Shown here: in pieces, positions 8,995-19,682 of the stretch
Numbering within the stretch: position 1 is the stretch's first letter
Layout: each line of letters begins with the position of its first letter
Assembly: GCF_002777425.1 (NCBI RefSeq)
Contig: NZ_MDVC01000091.1
Coordinates: 119,719 to 183,718, forward strand
Reading direction: 5' to 3'
From: Snodgrassella alvi
GTDB taxonomy: Bacteria; Pseudomonadota; Gammaproteobacteria; Burkholderiales; Neisseriaceae
Length of the DNA stretch: 64,000 nt
The notes under the pieces: generated by a model
Seen by the model: only the letters and a program-made list of their open reading frames with translations
The model's database searches: none
Told to the model about the DNA's origin: nothing
Position numbers and translations under genes: made by a program

Positions 8995-10650
8995 ATGTCC
9001 AGATTCTTTTTTAATGACCGTAAACAATTAGTTAATGAAGCTATTGAAGGTTTGGTAATTTCTGCTCCGCAGGGCAATCTTGTCAAACTAGATACTGATC
9101 CAGCAATACGGATAGTTGTACGTAGCGACTGGGATAAAAGCCGGGTGGCAGTCATTTCTGGCGGTGGTTCTGGACATGAACCAGCACATGCAGGTTTTGT
9201 TGGCAAAGGCATGCTAACTGCGGCTGTATGTGGAGATTTGTTTGCTTCACCCAGTGTCGATGCGATATTTAACGCTATCGTTGCGGTAACCGGCGAACAT
9301 GGCTGTTTGTTAATTGTTAAAAATTACACTGGAGACAGGCTAAATTTCGGGCTGGCAGCAGAAAAGGCTAAAAGTCATGGCCTGAATGTAGAAATGGTTA
9401 TTGTTGCAGACGATATTGCGCTGCCTGATAACAGACAACCGCGTGGTATTGCTGGTACAGTGCTGGTGCATAAAATAGCTGGTTATGCTGCTGAAGAAGG
9501 CAAATCATTAATTCAGGTGCGTAATCTGGCGCAGCAGGTATGTGACAATCTATGGAGTTTGGGCGTAGCCATGCAAACCTGTAATTTGCCAGACTATGAG
9601 GAAGAAAAGCGTATTAAAGACGGGCAGGTAGAGCTGGGGTTGGGTATTCATGGAGAACCCGGCGCTTCGGTAGTGAGTACGCAAAATAGCAAGATACTTA
9701 TTGATACTCTGGTTAATACATTGCAACAGTCAGCTGGGGAAGGACGTTTTGCTGTTTTAATTAATAATCTGGGTGGTGTTTCTGCTCTGGAAATGGCTTT
9801 ATTAACCCGTGAGTTGGCACATTCTGCCTTAAGTAAGCAAATTGAATGGCTGATTGGCCCTGCACCGCTGGTTACCTCGCTGGATATGAAAGGTTTTTCA
9901 CTGTCATTACTCAAGCTGAACGATGACTTCAAGCAGGCGCTTAATGCGCCAGTTGAAACTCAGGGCTGGCAGAAGCCGGTAGCATTAAAGCCATTAAAAA
10001 CACTTGCCTGTAAACCTGTATATACACAGTCAGATTACACGCCGTCAGAAAATTCTCAGGTGGCCGCCTATGTTACCGTTATAACAGATACGCTTATCAG
10101 ACTGGAAAGTCGTCTGAATGCGCTGGATGCAAAGGTAGGTGATGGTGATACCGGTAGCACTTTTGCTCATGGAGCTCATGCTGTTGCCCAGCAACTGGCA
10201 CAACAGCGCTTACCCCTGAATGATTTGTCGCAGTTATTACTGTGTATTGGAGAGCGGCTGGCTGTTGTCATGGGCGGTTCAAGCGGTGTCTTGATGTCGA
10301 TTTTCTTCACCGCAGCCGGCCAGAAGTTGCAGACAGGGGGCACGTTGGTAGAGGCTTTGTTAAACGGGCTGGCACAAATGAAGCATTATGGCGGTGCAGA
10401 CCTGGGTGACCGTACTCTGATTGATGCCTTGCAACCAGCATTGCATGCATGGCAGAAACAGAATATTCAAGCCGCGGCTCTGGCTGCCAGAGAAGGGGCA
10501 GAAGAAACGGCTACCATGCATAAAGCCGGAGCAGGACGCTCATCGTATGTTAATCAACAGAATCTGGCCGGCGTGGCTGATCCGGGAGCGGTTGCTGTAG
10601 CCGAGGTATTGGCCGCACTGAACGAACTGGAAAATAAGCAGGCAGATTAA
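8995..10650 (+). CDS. dhaK: Dihydroxyacetone kinase, DhaK-DhaL fusion (ATP-dependent type)
   Basis: A 551-residue protein combining both halves of a single-chain glycerone kinase. The N-terminal DAK1/DhaK domain (about 1-330) has GGGSGHEPAHAGFVGKGM for substrate binding and GIHGEPG, whose histidine forms the covalent hemiaminal with dihydroxyacetone. The C-terminal DAK2/DhaL domain (about 360-545) has DAKVGDGDTGSTFAHGA, with the aspartates that hold Mg-ATP, and the GGSSGVL loop. It phosphorylates dihydroxyacetone to dihydroxyacetone phosphate for glycolysis. No PTS-type dhaM partner is next to it, fitting the ATP-dependent single-chain form seen in Citrobacter and eukaryotes. Start ATG 8995 with the MSRFFF beginning is the only sensible choice. 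Apparently monocistronic. Confidence 0.93.
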   Translation: MSRFFFNDRKQLVNEAIEGLVISAPQGNLVKLDTDPAIRIVVRSDWDKSRVAVISGGGSGHEPAHAGFVGKGMLTAAVCGDLFASPSVDAIFNAIVAVTGEHGCLLIVKNYTGDRLNFGLAAEKAKSHGLNVEMVIVADDIALPDNRQPRGIAGTVLVHKIAGYAAEEGKSLIQVRNLAQQVCDNLWSLGVAMQTCNLPDYEEEKRIKDGQVELGLGIHGEPGASVVSTQNSKILIDTLVNTLQQSAGEGRFAVLINNLGGVSALEMALLTRELAHSALSKQIEWLIGPAPLVTSLDMKGFSLSLLKLNDDFKQALNAPVETQGWQKPVALKPLKTLACKPVYTQSDYTPSENSQVAAYVTVITDTLIRLESRLNALDAKVGDGDTGSTFAHGAHAVAQQLAQQRLPLNDLSQLLLCIGERLAVVMGGSSGVLMSIFFTAAGQKLQTGGTLVEALLNGLAQMKHYGGADLGDRTLIDALQPALHAWQKQNIQAAALAAREGAEETATMHKAGAGRSSYVNQQNLAGVADPGAVAVAEVLAALNELENKQAD

Positions 10651-10817
10651 GTTTATCTGCTGTTGTTACATAAAAGTTTTCATTATCAGTCGTCATGACC
10701 GGCTCTGTCTGGCAACATGAGTATCTAGATTGAGTCAAAATTTGCTTTGATATTATATTTATATATAAATCATATAGTTGTTTGAATAATCATTTTGTTG
10801 GAATGGAAAAGAACTAA

Positions 10818-11699
10818 ATGAAAGCTGTTATTCCTGTAGCTGGTTTAGGCACACGTATGTTGCCCGCAACAAAAGCTATTCCTAAAGAAATGCTAACGGT
10901 AGCCGATAAACCACTCATTCAGTACATTGTGCAGGAATGTGCTGCTGCAGGTATTAATGAAATTGTTCTGGTTAACCATGCTTCTAAAACTGCGATTGAA
11001 AACCATTTTGATACCGCATTTGAGCTGGAAACACAGTTATCAAACAAGGGTAAAACTGCTTTGCTGGCTGAAATTCGTGCTGTTTTACCTGCTGATATGC
11101 AAATTATTCAGGTACGTCAAAGCGAAGCAAAAGGTCTGGGTCATGCAATGCTGTGTGCACGTTCTGTGATTGGTAATGAACCATTTGCTGTCTTGCTACC
11201 TGATGTACTGATAGATGAAAGTGCCTGTAATCTGGCTACAGATAATCTGGCGGCAATGTTGAGGCATTTCGACCAAACACAACGTAGTCAGATTATGGTT
11301 GAACGCGTGCCGATGAGTGAAGTCAACAAATACGGTATTGTAGATTGTAATAATCAGCAGGCTGCTGCCGGAAGCAGTATTGCCATGAACGCTATTGTCG
11401 AAAAACCTGCGCTAGAACAGGCTCCATCTGATATGGCAGTCGTTGGCCGCTATGTGCTTTCAGCCAGTATCTGGCCGCTGTTGGAGAAAACAGTGCCAGG
11501 CGCGGGTGGTGAGATTCAGCTTACAGATGCCATTGCTGCACTGATGCAACAGGAAGCCGTAGATGCGTTTATGATTCAGGGCTATTCACATGATTGTGGC
11601 GACAAACTGGGTTATATGAAAACCTTTATTGAATATAGCCTGCGTCATGATAAATGTGGCTCTCAACTTAAACAATGGCTACAGCAACAATCATTTTAG
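10818..11699 (+). CDS. galU: UTP--glucose-1-phosphate uridylyltransferase
   Basis: A 293-residue nucleotidyltransferase making UDP-glucose from UTP and glucose-1-phosphate, for LPS/oligosaccharide and other surface sugars. The N-terminal signature [19 protein letters not shown] (about 8-26) binds the nucleotide; [11 protein letters not shown] carries the metal-binding aspartate; VGRYVLS and GEIQLTDAI are typical of GalU. Length is normal. The gene converges with rluC, with only 18 bases between the stops and no obvious terminator. Start ATG 10818 gives the conserved [13 protein letters not shown]. Confidence 0.95.
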   Translation: MKAVIPVAGLGTRMLPATKAIPKEMLTVADKPLIQYIVQECAAAGINEIVLVNHASKTAIENHFDTAFELETQLSNKGKTALLAEIRAVLPADMQIIQVRQSEAKGLGHAMLCARSVIGNEPFAVLLPDVLIDESACNLATDNLAAMLRHFDQTQRSQIMVERVPMSEVNKYGIVDCNNQQAAAGSSIAMNAIVEKPALEQAPSDMAVVGRYVLSASIWPLLEKTVPGAGGEIQLTDAIAALMQQEAVDAFMIQGYSHDCGDKLGYMKTFIEYSLRHDKCGSQLKQWLQQQSF

Positions 11700-11717
11700 G
11701 CACCACTAAATTCAGTT

Positions 11718-12725
11718 TTAACTCTGCTGTGACAGTTTGTCCGAAACTGCTGGCAGATTACGCAGAAACTGCTGCAAGTCATCCGGGAGAGGGGCGGTAA
11801 GTTGTAAAATATCGCCACTAACCGGATGTGCCAGCGTTAACTCTGTGGCATGTAAAAACATTCTTTTCAAACCGGTTTTGTGCAGGCGCCTGTTTATCTG
11901 GTAATCCCCATAACGTTCATCACCAGCGATCGGACACAACTGTGATTGCATGTGCACACGTATCTGGTGGGTGCGTCCCGTTTTCAGCGTCGCTTCCATC
12001 AGAGTTAATGCTTTTATGCCTACGGCGTGTAACTGAGTACCTGCATACTGTTGCAGTACTCGAAACTGTGTATATGCCCGCTGTCCTTCCTGAGCATTAC
12101 TGGCAATGCGTACCATTTTTTCTCCCTGAGCACCAGTGTATTTCAGCAGTGGCAATTTGACTTGATGTACTTTTTCCGGCCATGTACCAACGGCCAGGGC
12201 CAGATATACTTTATGTGGATGATTCTGGCGAATCGATTCATGCAGTTTGACCAGAGCACTGCGTTTTTTGGCAATCATAAGTAAACCGCTGGTGTCTTTA
12301 TCCAGCCGGTGAACCAGCTCCAGATAACGTGCTTCAGGACGGGCACGCCGTAACTGCTCAATGACACCGAAGCTGATACCACTGCCGCCATGAACGGCGA
12401 CACCAGAGGGCTTGTTGATCACCAGCAATACATCATCTTCATACACAATAGCAAATTCCTGCGCAGGAATGGTCGAGGCGGTTGCAGGCGCATGACTGGA
12501 GGCAACACGAATGGGCGGTAAACGAATCTGATCATTGACGGCAATACGGTCTGTCCCTTTACAGCGTTTCTTGTTCAGACGTACTTCTCCACTACGGATA
12601 ATGCGCTGAATATGACTTTTTGGCACACCTTTCAATTCCCGTATCAGATAATTATCCAGTCGTTGCCCAGCACTTTCCGCACAGACAGACAAAAACTGCA
12701 CTGAATCTTTGCTTAAAACCGTCAT
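11718..12725 (-). CDS. rluC: 23S rRNA pseudouridine synthase (RluC type)
   Basis: A 335-residue RluA-family enzyme. An N-terminal S4 RNA-binding domain (about 18-80, QRLDNYLIRELKGVPKSHIQRIIRSGEVRLN) is followed by the catalytic domain with HRLDKDTSGLL, whose aspartate is the nucleophile. In E. coli, RluC modifies U955, U2504 and U2580 of 23S rRNA. The S4 domain and the KCKGTDRI-like linker favour RluC over RluA. It is divergent from rne: the rne promoter candidate overlaps the beginning of this gene. The E. coli rluC and rne genes are also divergent neighbours, so the arrangement is conserved. Confidence 0.92.
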   Translation of the reverse strand: MTVLSKDSVQFLSVCAESAGQRLDNYLIRELKGVPKSHIQRIIRSGEVRLNKKRCKGTDRIAVNDQIRLPPIRVASSHAPATASTIPAQEFAIVYEDDVLLVINKPSGVAVHGGSGISFGVIEQLRRARPEARYLELVHRLDKDTSGLLMIAKKRSALVKLHESIRQNHPHKVYLALAVGTWPEKVHQVKLPLLKYTGAQGEKMVRIASNAQEGQRAYTQFRVLQQYAGTQLHAVGIKALTLMEATLKTGRTHQIRVHMQSQLCPIAGDERYGDYQINRRLHKTGLKRMFLHATELTLAHPVSGDILQLTAPLPDDLQQFLRNLPAVSDKLSQQS

Positions 12726-12737
12726 ATTGCTTATAAT
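12709..12737 (+). promoter_or_regulatory. Sigma-70 promoter candidate for rne
   Basis: TTGCTT (12709-12714), 17 bases, and a perfect TATAAT (12732-12737). Transcription would begin near 12744, leaving a leader of about 545 bases before rne. Confidence 0.65.
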
Positions 12738-13289
12738 CCGTAAGCTTTTATAAATAAATAGAAGTCATCAGTTGTCATGGCCAGAAGCAATAGTGGCAGA
12801 CGATACTGAACCGAAAAAGGGCGCATTTTGCCCGGAGCTGAAAAGCGCCTGAAAGCGCATTTTGGCTGCAAATAATGAAATGTTAACGTATTTATTGGAA
12901 AAACGCACTGTTGCAGGCGTATTTCCCCATGTTGTTGACCAGCCGTCAACAGCAAGGGTTAGTGATTAAGTTTGACTCCATCAGGTGGCAAGCCACGGCT
13001 TCAGACGTGATCTGGCAAGACAAAACCGGATAACGCAGCCGCTACTGCGCCCAAGCACCTGACAGAATAACAGAAGAATGGCTACCCCAATTAAGTGCCG
13101 TGACCGTCTTTATCGGCTATCGGGCACACGCTGTTTAGCAGGTATTGTGATGCTGGATAGCGAATATGATCTTTACACCTTCTTTATGATGAAAGCCTGC
13201 TTAATTTGCCGTGAACAATTCAATCTGGCAAGGCTGCGGGTGTCAAATACTAATTACAACGCCTCGTCAGTGCACATAACGAGGTTTTC
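12738..13289 (+). other. Long 5' untranslated leader of rne
   Basis: No convincing gene in this interval; a 71-residue frame overlapping the rne start (13078-13293) has no family character. The leader contains a repeated GCGCATTTTG motif around 12818-12868 and a hairpin TGTTGAC-CAGCC-GTCAACA (12933-12951). By analogy with E. coli, where the long rne leader mediates RNase E autoregulation, this is probably a regulatory leader. Confidence 0.5.
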
Positions 13290-16037
13290 ATGAAACGAAT
13301 GTTATTCAATGCCACGCAGGCGGAAGAATTGCGCGTGGCAATTGTGGATGGACAAAGTCTGCTTGACTTGGACATCGAAACGCTGGGTAAAGAACAGCGC
13401 AAAGGCAATATCTACAAAGGTATTATTACCCGCATCGAACCTTCACTGGAGGCGTGTTTTGTTGACTATGGCACAGATCGCCATGGTTTCCTGCCATTTA
13501 AGGAAATATCACGCAGTTATTTTCAGAATTATGAAGGTGGTCGTGTCCGTATTCAGGATGTGCTGTCAGAAGGCGTAGAAGTCATTGTACAAGTAGAAAA
13601 GGATGAGCGTGGTAACAAGGGGGCAGCCCTAACCACGTTTATCAGTCTGGCTGGACGCTATTTGGTGCTGATGCCGAATAACCCCCGTGGTGGTGGTGTT
13701 TCCCGCCGTATTGAAGGTGAAGACCGGCAGGAACTCAAGCAGGCCATGAGTGAGCTTGATACACCGCGTGGCATGAGCCTGATTGCACGTACCGCCGGTA
13801 TTGGCCGCAGTGCAGAAGAATTGCAGTGGGATCTGAATTATCTGGTGCAGCTATGGCGCGCAATTGAGCAGGCGGCACACCAGCATAATGAACCCTATCT
13901 GCTGTTTATGGAAAGTTCACTGCTTATCCGCGCCATTCGCGACTATTTCCAGCCTGATATCGGAGAAATCCTGATTGATTCTCAGGAAGTCTATGATCAG
14001 ATTCGCGAATTCATGTCTTATGTTATGCCAGCCTACATCAATCGCTTACGGCATTATACTGATCATACCCCTCTTTTCTCCCGTTTCCAGATTGAGCAGC
14101 AGATTGAATCTGCCTTTTCCCGCGAAGTCGCCTTGCCATCCGGTGGTGCCATTGTTATCGATCACACCGAAGCCCTGGTATCCATTGACGTTAACTCCGC
14201 CCGGGCAACACGCGGAGCAGATATCGAAGATACAGCATTCAAAACCAATATGGAGGCTGCTGAAGAAGTCGCACGACAGATGCGTGTACGCGATCTGGGC
14301 GGGCTGGTGGTTATTGACTTCATTGATATGGAGAACAGCAAAAACCAGCGTGATGTTGAAACCACTCTGCGTGAAGCCTTGAAAAAAGACCGTGCACGGG
14401 TACAAATGGCTAAACTGTCCCGCTTCGGCTTAATGGAATTGTCAAGACAGCGCCTGAAACCATCTCTTGGAGAAAGCAGCCATACTATTTGTCCGCGCTG
14501 TGCAGGTACCGGTTTTATTCGCAGCATTGAATCAACAGCATTACATATCTTGCGCATCATTCAGGAAGAATCGATGAAAGATAATACTGCTGAAGTGCGG
14601 GTGCAAGTGCCCGTAGACGTTGCTACTTTTCTACTGAATGAAAAACGTGCTGAATTGTTTGGGCTGGAAGAGCGGCTGGATGTATGTGTATTGCTGATTC
14701 CGAATATTCATCTGGAAAATCCACATTACAGTGTTACCCGTGTACGTACAGATAATGTCGAAGAAAAAACCGTACCTAGCTATCATCAGGTACAGGAACC
14801 TGAGAACCTCGGTGAACTGCCATTCTCTATCGGTCAGAATAAAACTGTCAGACCTGAAGCTGCAGTTAAAGGTATTCATCATACCCAACCCGCTCCCGTA
14901 ATTGAGAAAACGCCCGCAGTTAAAACTGAGGCAACGCCAAGTATGTGGAAAAAACTGTCTGGCTGGCTGAGTAAGCTGTTAGGTGGTCAGACTGCCGAAT
15001 CTGCTGTACAAAGCAGTGCCATACCAGAAAAAGCAGCTAAAGCCACACAGCAGAAAAAAAATCAGAAAACCCAGACACAGGAACGGCGTCAGTCACGTGC
15101 TAACCGGTTGGCTAAAAATACAGATTCTGCCCAAAAATCTGACGTTGCTGCTGAAAGTAAAACAGCAGTTGATGCCATACTGGCAAGCCGGCCGGTAAAT
15201 GAGCAGCGTAACCGGCGCGAAGAAAAACGTGCCGATAAATTTGCAGCTGCACAAACCGATACAGCAACCGATACCACTCAGGGGCACAGTGGCCTTAAAC
15301 AGGAGCAAAACATTTCTCGCCGTCGCCGCCAACGGGCATCAGGCAAAACTGAGACGCCAGTGCAGCAAGCAAACATTATTGATTCGATTGACGAAGCTCG
15401 GACCAGCGATCCGTTGATTATTACCCTGTCTGCTGGAGGAGCGAAAAATGAGCACCATAAAACCCGGCATGATAAAAACAGCCGGCGTCAAAACGGCAAG
15501 AAAAAGCGCAGCTACATCATATCGGCCAGAAAAGTCAGCCGCAATATTGACATTCACACTATTACAGCACAGATACAGCAGACTACTGAGCATGTGCTTA
15601 ATCCTGTGCAGCACAGCAACAGTGTTAATACTGCCCAGTTAAGTGAAACTCATGATGGCATCGTGCAGCATGCAGTAGAGCAGGCACAACAGGCCATTAT
15701 CCGTGTTCTTGCCCAGTTAGAGCACGATCAGCAGATATCGACTGGTGATAAATCTGTTGTTATTAATCCCGAAACGATAGCGCAAACCCAACCGGTGGTT
15801 GTTGCTCAGATGGAATCAGTAACGACGAATACAGCAGCAGATATTAATCTGAGCCATATAGCTGAACAGGGTGGACTGATACTGGTTGAGACCAGCGCGG
15901 ATAAAACCGTATCAATCAGTGATGATGCAGTCATTGTGTCGGAGCCTAAATTGCGGCGCAAAGATAGAGTGCTTAACCAGCCAGATAGTGTTCCAGTAGT
16001 GCCGGCAGTACTGGAACAGGTTGAAACCAGAATATAG
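13290..16037 (+). CDS. rne: Ribonuclease E
   Basis: A 915-residue endoribonuclease, core of the RNA degradosome, for mRNA decay and rRNA/tRNA processing. The N-terminal catalytic half (about 1-500) has the S1 domain ([23 protein letters not shown]), the DNase I-like region with [10 protein letters not shown] and VVIDFIDME metal aspartates, and the zinc-link CPRCAGTG. After residue 500 the chain becomes low-complexity and Gln/Lys-rich. It contains an amphipathic stretch [15 protein letters not shown] (from residue 552) resembling the membrane-targeting segment A of E. coli RNase E, and several basic RNA-binding patches ([22 protein letters not shown]). Start ATG 13290 gives the conserved [10 protein letters not shown]. 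It shares the window with its paralogue rng. Confidence 0.96.
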   Translation: MKRMLFNATQAEELRVAIVDGQSLLDLDIETLGKEQRKGNIYKGIITRIEPSLEACFVDYGTDRHGFLPFKEISRSYFQNYEGGRVRIQDVLSEGVEVIVQVEKDERGNKGAALTTFISLAGRYLVLMPNNPRGGGVSRRIEGEDRQELKQAMSELDTPRGMSLIARTAGIGRSAEELQWDLNYLVQLWRAIEQAAHQHNEPYLLFMESSLLIRAIRDYFQPDIGEILIDSQEVYDQIREFMSYVMPAYINRLRHYTDHTPLFSRFQIEQQIESAFSREVALPSGGAIVIDHTEALVSIDVNSARATRGADIEDTAFKTNMEAAEEVARQMRVRDLGGLVVIDFIDMENSKNQRDVETTLREALKKDRARVQMAKLSRFGLMELSRQRLKPSLGESSHTICPRCAGTGFIRSIESTALHILRIIQEESMKDNTAEVRVQVPVDVATFLLNEKRAELFGLEERLDVCVLLIPNIHLENPHYSVTRVRTDNVEEKTVPSYHQVQEPENLGELPFSIGQNKTVRPEAAVKGIHHTQPAPVIEKTPAVKTEATPSMWKKLSGWLSKLLGGQTAESAVQSSAIPEKAAKATQQKKNQKTQTQERRQSRANRLAKNTDSAQKSDVAAESKTAVDAILASRPVNEQRNRREEKRADKFAAAQTDTATDTTQGHSGLKQEQNISRRRRQRASGKTETPVQQANIIDSIDEARTSDPLIITLSAGGAKNEHHKTRHDKNSRRQNGKKKRSYIISARKVSRNIDIHTITAQIQQTTEHVLNPVQHSNSVNTAQLSETHDGIVQHAVEQAQQAIIRVLAQLEHDQQISTGDKSVVINPETIAQTQPVVVAQMESVTTNTAADINLSHIAEQGGLILVETSADKTVSISDDAVIVSEPKLRRKDRVLNQPDSVPVVPAVLEQVETRI

Positions 16038-16079
16038 AGATATCTATCTCATCCAATGGTATTTTATTTGTTGATATAT

Positions 16080-16119
16080 TTGCCTGTATCAGTAAAATCC
16101 TTATTGCTGATACAGGCAA
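16080..16119 (+). terminator. Hairpin after rne, probable terminator
   Basis: TTGCCTGTATCAG (16080-16092) and its exact complement CTGATACAGGCAA (16107-16119) around a 14-base loop, 43 bases after the rne stop. There is no clear T-run, so termination efficiency is uncertain. Confidence 0.6.
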
Positions 16120-16565
16120 GTTGATGCATAAACGAAGGTATTTACAAGTTATTCATTACCTTGCAAAATAGTATCAGTATCGTAATAAAGTACAAAATGA
16201 TGGATTGCACCTTGTACACTAGATGTGTAGTGACTATATTGCTGTAACTGCTCAATATGATTATTTAATTCAGTTATTGTGTTGAAAAACTACAACACTT
16301 TTAAATGCTGAAAATATTTTATTTTAATGTATTATTTTTTGAATAATGTATTGAATTTATTGGTTAATATTGTTTTTTGGCTATTATTTATCGCAGTGTG
16401 ACCTGTCAAAAGTGTTGTGTGTTTGCAAATGAATTTGTTTTTTTGCAACTAAAGCATTATATTGACAGCCATGAAATCGCTAACGCGGCGATTAATGCAA
16501 AACTTTAAAAGCTCTTCATTAGGTTTTTGAAGTTTGTTTTTTCGACATAGAAAAGGAATACAGCA
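16120..16565 (+). promoter_or_regulatory. Promoter/leader region of the first porin
   Basis: An AT-rich interval without a gene. A possible promoter is TTGTTT with TATATT 17 bases later, the -10 ending just before the TTGACAG near 16462. The 60 bases before the start, including AAAGCTCTTCATT and GGTTTTTGAAGTTTGT, are nearly the same as those before the second porin, so the leader is shared. AAGGAAT precedes the start codon. Confidence 0.45.
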
Positions 16566-17699
16566 ATGAAAAAAACCCTGATTGCTTTGGCTTTGACCAC
16601 TTTGCCGGTTGCCGCTATGGCTGAGGTTGTTTTATATGGCCAAATGAAAGCAGGCTATGAAGTTAACTCATCAAAAGTTACTGGTGAAGATCGTGATCCA
16701 TACTTAAATGGTATCGCTGATTACGGTTCTCGTATTGGTTTCAAAGGTTCTGAAGACTTAGGTAATGGCCTGAAAGCTATCTGGCAGGTAGAATCTCGCA
16801 TTCATTTGGGTCACAGCAATGGTAGATCTGATGGCTGGGCTAACCGTGATTCATTCATCGGTTTGCAGCATGACAAATTCGGTACCGTACGTGCCGGTCG
16901 TATCAGCAATGCTATCAATGCTAATATGGACGTTGTTGATGCTTGGGAATATAACAGTGATGCATTGGGTCTGGGCAAATTCACCCGTACTGACGCTCGC
17001 TATGTAGGTATTGCTTACGATTCTCCAGAATGGGCTGGCTTTAATTTTAATGTGCTGTACTCTCCACGTGATAACGTAAACGGTGGTGATCGTACAGGTG
17101 AATATGATCGCGGTATCGGATCTGGTGACAAATACAGCCTTGGCTTGAACTACAAAAATTCTGGTTTTTATGCTAAATATGGTTTTGACTACCTGAAAAA
17201 CTCTGGCGTAAAAATTCATGATGACCTCACTGCTGAGTTAAAAGACGGTCAGGTTCATCGTTTAGAAGGTGGTTATGATGCTAATAACTGGTTTGTTGGT
17301 TTAGGTTATCAGTTTACTAAAAATACCTCCTCTCACTATAGTTTATTAAACGATACTCAGGTTAACGTCATTCTTCCTGATGGTGAGAAATTGGATGCTA
17401 ATGTCGGTGATCACAATGTGATTATTGATAACCAAGGTCAGGAAGCTGCTCTGACTGTTGGCTACCACTTCGGTAACATTTTCCCGAAAATCTCTTATGC
17501 TCATGGCTGGGATGTGAAAATCAACGGTACCAAAGAGAAAAACACCAAATACGATCAGATCGTGTTAGGTGCTGACTATGACTTCTCTAAACGCACTACT
17601 GCTAACGTACAGGCTGGCTGGTTGCGTGAAGGTTTAGGCGAAGACGAAGGTAAACGCAAAACCACTGCCTTTGGTGTTGGTCTGAAACACACTTTCTAA
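16566..17699 (+). CDS. Neisseria-type outer membrane porin (first copy)
   Basis: A 377-residue trimeric beta-barrel porin precursor. Signal peptide MKKTLIALALTTLPVAAMA (1-19) with cleavage before EVVLYGQMKAG, the standard start of betaproteobacterial general porins (Gram-negative porin family). The chain alternates amphipathic strands with charged loops and ends GVGLKHTF, with the terminal phenylalanine needed for BAM recognition. Loop 3 candidates lie around WEYNSDALGLGKFTR. It should permit diffusion of small solutes and be an abundant surface protein. A second copy follows at 18516 with very high identity in the barrel strands and divergence in the loops. A clear ribosome binding site (AAGGAA) precedes ATG 16566. 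Own terminator follows. Confidence 0.93.
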   Translation: MKKTLIALALTTLPVAAMAEVVLYGQMKAGYEVNSSKVTGEDRDPYLNGIADYGSRIGFKGSEDLGNGLKAIWQVESRIHLGHSNGRSDGWANRDSFIGLQHDKFGTVRAGRISNAINANMDVVDAWEYNSDALGLGKFTRTDARYVGIAYDSPEWAGFNFNVLYSPRDNVNGGDRTGEYDRGIGSGDKYSLGLNYKNSGFYAKYGFDYLKNSGVKIHDDLTAELKDGQVHRLEGGYDANNWFVGLGYQFTKNTSSHYSLLNDTQVNVILPDGEKLDANVGDHNVIIDNQGQEAALTVGYHFGNIFPKISYAHGWDVKINGTKEKNTKYDQIVLGADYDFSKRTTANVQAGWLREGLGEDEGKRKTTAFGVGLKHTF

Positions 17700-17733
17700 T
17701 TAGTATTTAATCCTTACTAATTAGTAGTTGAAC

Positions 17734-17783
17734 TTAATCCCTGACTGAAGAACAGATTACACTGTTCATCAGTCAGGGATTAA
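17734..17783 (+). terminator. Terminator of first porin gene
   Basis: TTAATCCCTGACTGA (17734-17748) and its complement TCAGTCAGGGATTAA (17769-17783), with a smaller inner pairing AACAG/CTGTT. Followed by CTTATTTT. It lies 35 bases after the stop codon. Confidence 0.85.
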
Positions 17784-18515
17784 CTTATTTTATAAACATC
17801 ATTGAATTGCATTAATAAAATCTTGATGTAGATGACACTGCACATAGCAATAAAAGCATAATTATTATTACTTATTAAGCATATCGGCTGATTATAAAAA
17901 ATCAGGGGATAAAAGCTTAGCCATAATGACAAATATATAGTTAAAACCATTGAAAAAATGGTGCAGGAAATCATAAGTAAATAACTTACTTATCTACTAA
18001 TTATATCTATTTGATATTGAATAATTAAATTGTTCTATCCATAGCTGAAAATTAGATAGATAAGCAACCTGATAGACTACATCTATAATCATACCTGAGC
18101 ATGGTTTTAAGGATTATGGATTAATACATTGACAACAGTTGCGTGAAAATTTTTGTTTTCTGTAAACATTCTTGTGCTGGTTGTTGTATATGACTTTTCT
18201 GAATAATAATTTGCCTATATATAAAAATGTATTGCTAATAGTAGGTAATGTGAAAAAACTGTAGCAGAAAGTCAGTTTAACGATAAAACCAGTGGCTTTC
18301 ACCGTCATTTGGATACATTTCTGATATTTATTTAACCTGTTCTTTAATAGCAGAAACTATCTCGGTCTGCTATTCAGAATCAGTGGTTTGCTTTTTTATA
18401 ACCCCACCAGTATATTCCGCACACTCGTCATGATGGCGATTGATGTAAAACTTCAAAAGCTCTTCATTTGGTTTTTGAAGTTTGTATTTTTGACGTTGAA
18501 ACTAGGAATACAGTA
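17784..18515 (+). other. Spacer between the two porins, with second porin leader
   Basis: About 700 AT-rich bases. Two short minus-strand frames here (17780-17974 and 18114-18308) lack ribosome binding sites and family character. The last 70 bases repeat the leader of the first porin (AAAGCTCTTCATT, GGTTTTTGAAGTTTGT, AGGAATACAG before the ATG), as expected after a gene duplication. Confidence 0.5.
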
Positions 18516-19658
18516 ATGAAAAAAACCCTGATTGCTTTGGCTTTGACTACTTTGCCAGTTGCTGCTATGGCAGAGGTTGTTTTGTACGGCCAAATGAAAG
18601 CAGGCTATGAAGTATCTTCTACTAAAACCAGTGGCGACAGCCGTGGTCCATACCAGAATGGTATTGCTGACTATGGTTCAAGAATTGGTTTTAAAGGTTC
18701 TGAAGATTTGGGTAACGGTCTGAAAGCCATCTGGCAGGTAGAATCTGCCATTCATTTAGGTAACAGCAATGGTAAAGCAGATGGCTGGGCTAACCGTGAC
18801 TCTTTTATCGGTTTACAAACTGATTTCGGTACAGTTCGTGCGGGTCGTATCAGCAATACCATGAAAGCCAATATGGACGTTGTTGACCCATGGGAATACA
18901 ACAATGAAGTTTTAGGTTTGGGTAAATTTACCCGTACTGGTGAACGTTATGTAGGTATTGCCTATGATTCCCCAGAATGGGCTGGTTTTAAATTCAATGC
19001 CTTGTACTCTCCACGCGATAATGTAAATGGTGGCAATCGTAACAGTGAGTATGATTATGGTATGGGCGCTGGCGATAAGTATAGCGTAGGCCTGAATTAC
19101 CATAATGCCGGTTATTTTGCGAAATATGGCTTTAACTTCCTGAAAAATTCAGCTGCCATGATTTCTGAATCCGGTCATACCGAACTTAAAGATGGTCAGG
19201 TACATCGTCTTGAAGGTGGCTATGATGCCAATAACCTGTTTGTAGGTGTGGGCTATCAATATAGCAAAAATACCAGCTCCTATTTCCGTGGATTGAAAGG
19301 CGCATCAATTCCCGTGGGCGGAGAGGGTAATTTAAACACTATGAATGTTGGTGATCATAATGTGACCTGGGATAACCGGGGACAGGAAGCTGTTTTGACC
19401 CTTGGCTACCACTTCAATAATGTTTTCCCGAAAATCTCTTATGCTCATGGCTGGGATGTAAAAATTAACGGTAGCAAAGAGAAAAACACCAAATACGATC
19501 AGGTTGTATTAGGTGCAGATTACGACTTCTCTAAACATACTACTGCTAATATTCAGGCGGGCTGGCTGCGTGAAGGCAATGGCTACGATGAACTGAATCA
19601 AAGCAAAGGTAAAAACAAAACCACTGCCTTTGGTGTTGGTTTGAAACATACTTTCTGA
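18516..19658 (+). CDS. Neisseria-type outer membrane porin (second copy)
   Basis: A 380-residue porin precursor with the same 19-residue signal peptide and mature start EVVLYGQMKAGYE as its neighbour, and the same GVGLKHTF end. The start is ATG 18516, preceded by AGGAATACAGTA; an open frame running back to 18468 adds 16 residues in front of the signal peptide and is not credible. Differences from copy one concentrate in surface loops, for example KTSGDSRGPYQ versus KVTGEDRDPYL and the RGLKGASIPVGGEGN region, the pattern expected from antigenic or phage/host selection on exposed loops. The pair reflects tandem duplication. A strong bidirectional terminator follows. Confidence 0.93.
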   Translation: MKKTLIALALTTLPVAAMAEVVLYGQMKAGYEVSSTKTSGDSRGPYQNGIADYGSRIGFKGSEDLGNGLKAIWQVESAIHLGNSNGKADGWANRDSFIGLQTDFGTVRAGRISNTMKANMDVVDPWEYNNEVLGLGKFTRTGERYVGIAYDSPEWAGFKFNALYSPRDNVNGGNRNSEYDYGMGAGDKYSVGLNYHNAGYFAKYGFNFLKNSAAMISESGHTELKDGQVHRLEGGYDANNLFVGVGYQYSKNTSSYFRGLKGASIPVGGEGNLNTMNVGDHNVTWDNRGQEAVLTLGYHFNNVFPKISYAHGWDVKINGSKEKNTKYDQVVLGADYDFSKHTTANIQAGWLREGNGYDELNQSKGKNKTTAFGVGLKHTF

Positions 19659-19682
19659 TCAGGCAGTGTGACCTGATTTTAG

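Noticed and set aside
13078..13293. A 71-codon frame just before rne.
   Set aside because: It overlaps the rne start, has no ribosome binding site or recognisable family, and lies in the probable untranslated leader.
17780..18308. Two short minus-strand frames between the porins.
   Set aside because: Low-complexity, hydrophobic AT-rich translations without ribosome binding sites; the first begins inside the porin terminator.
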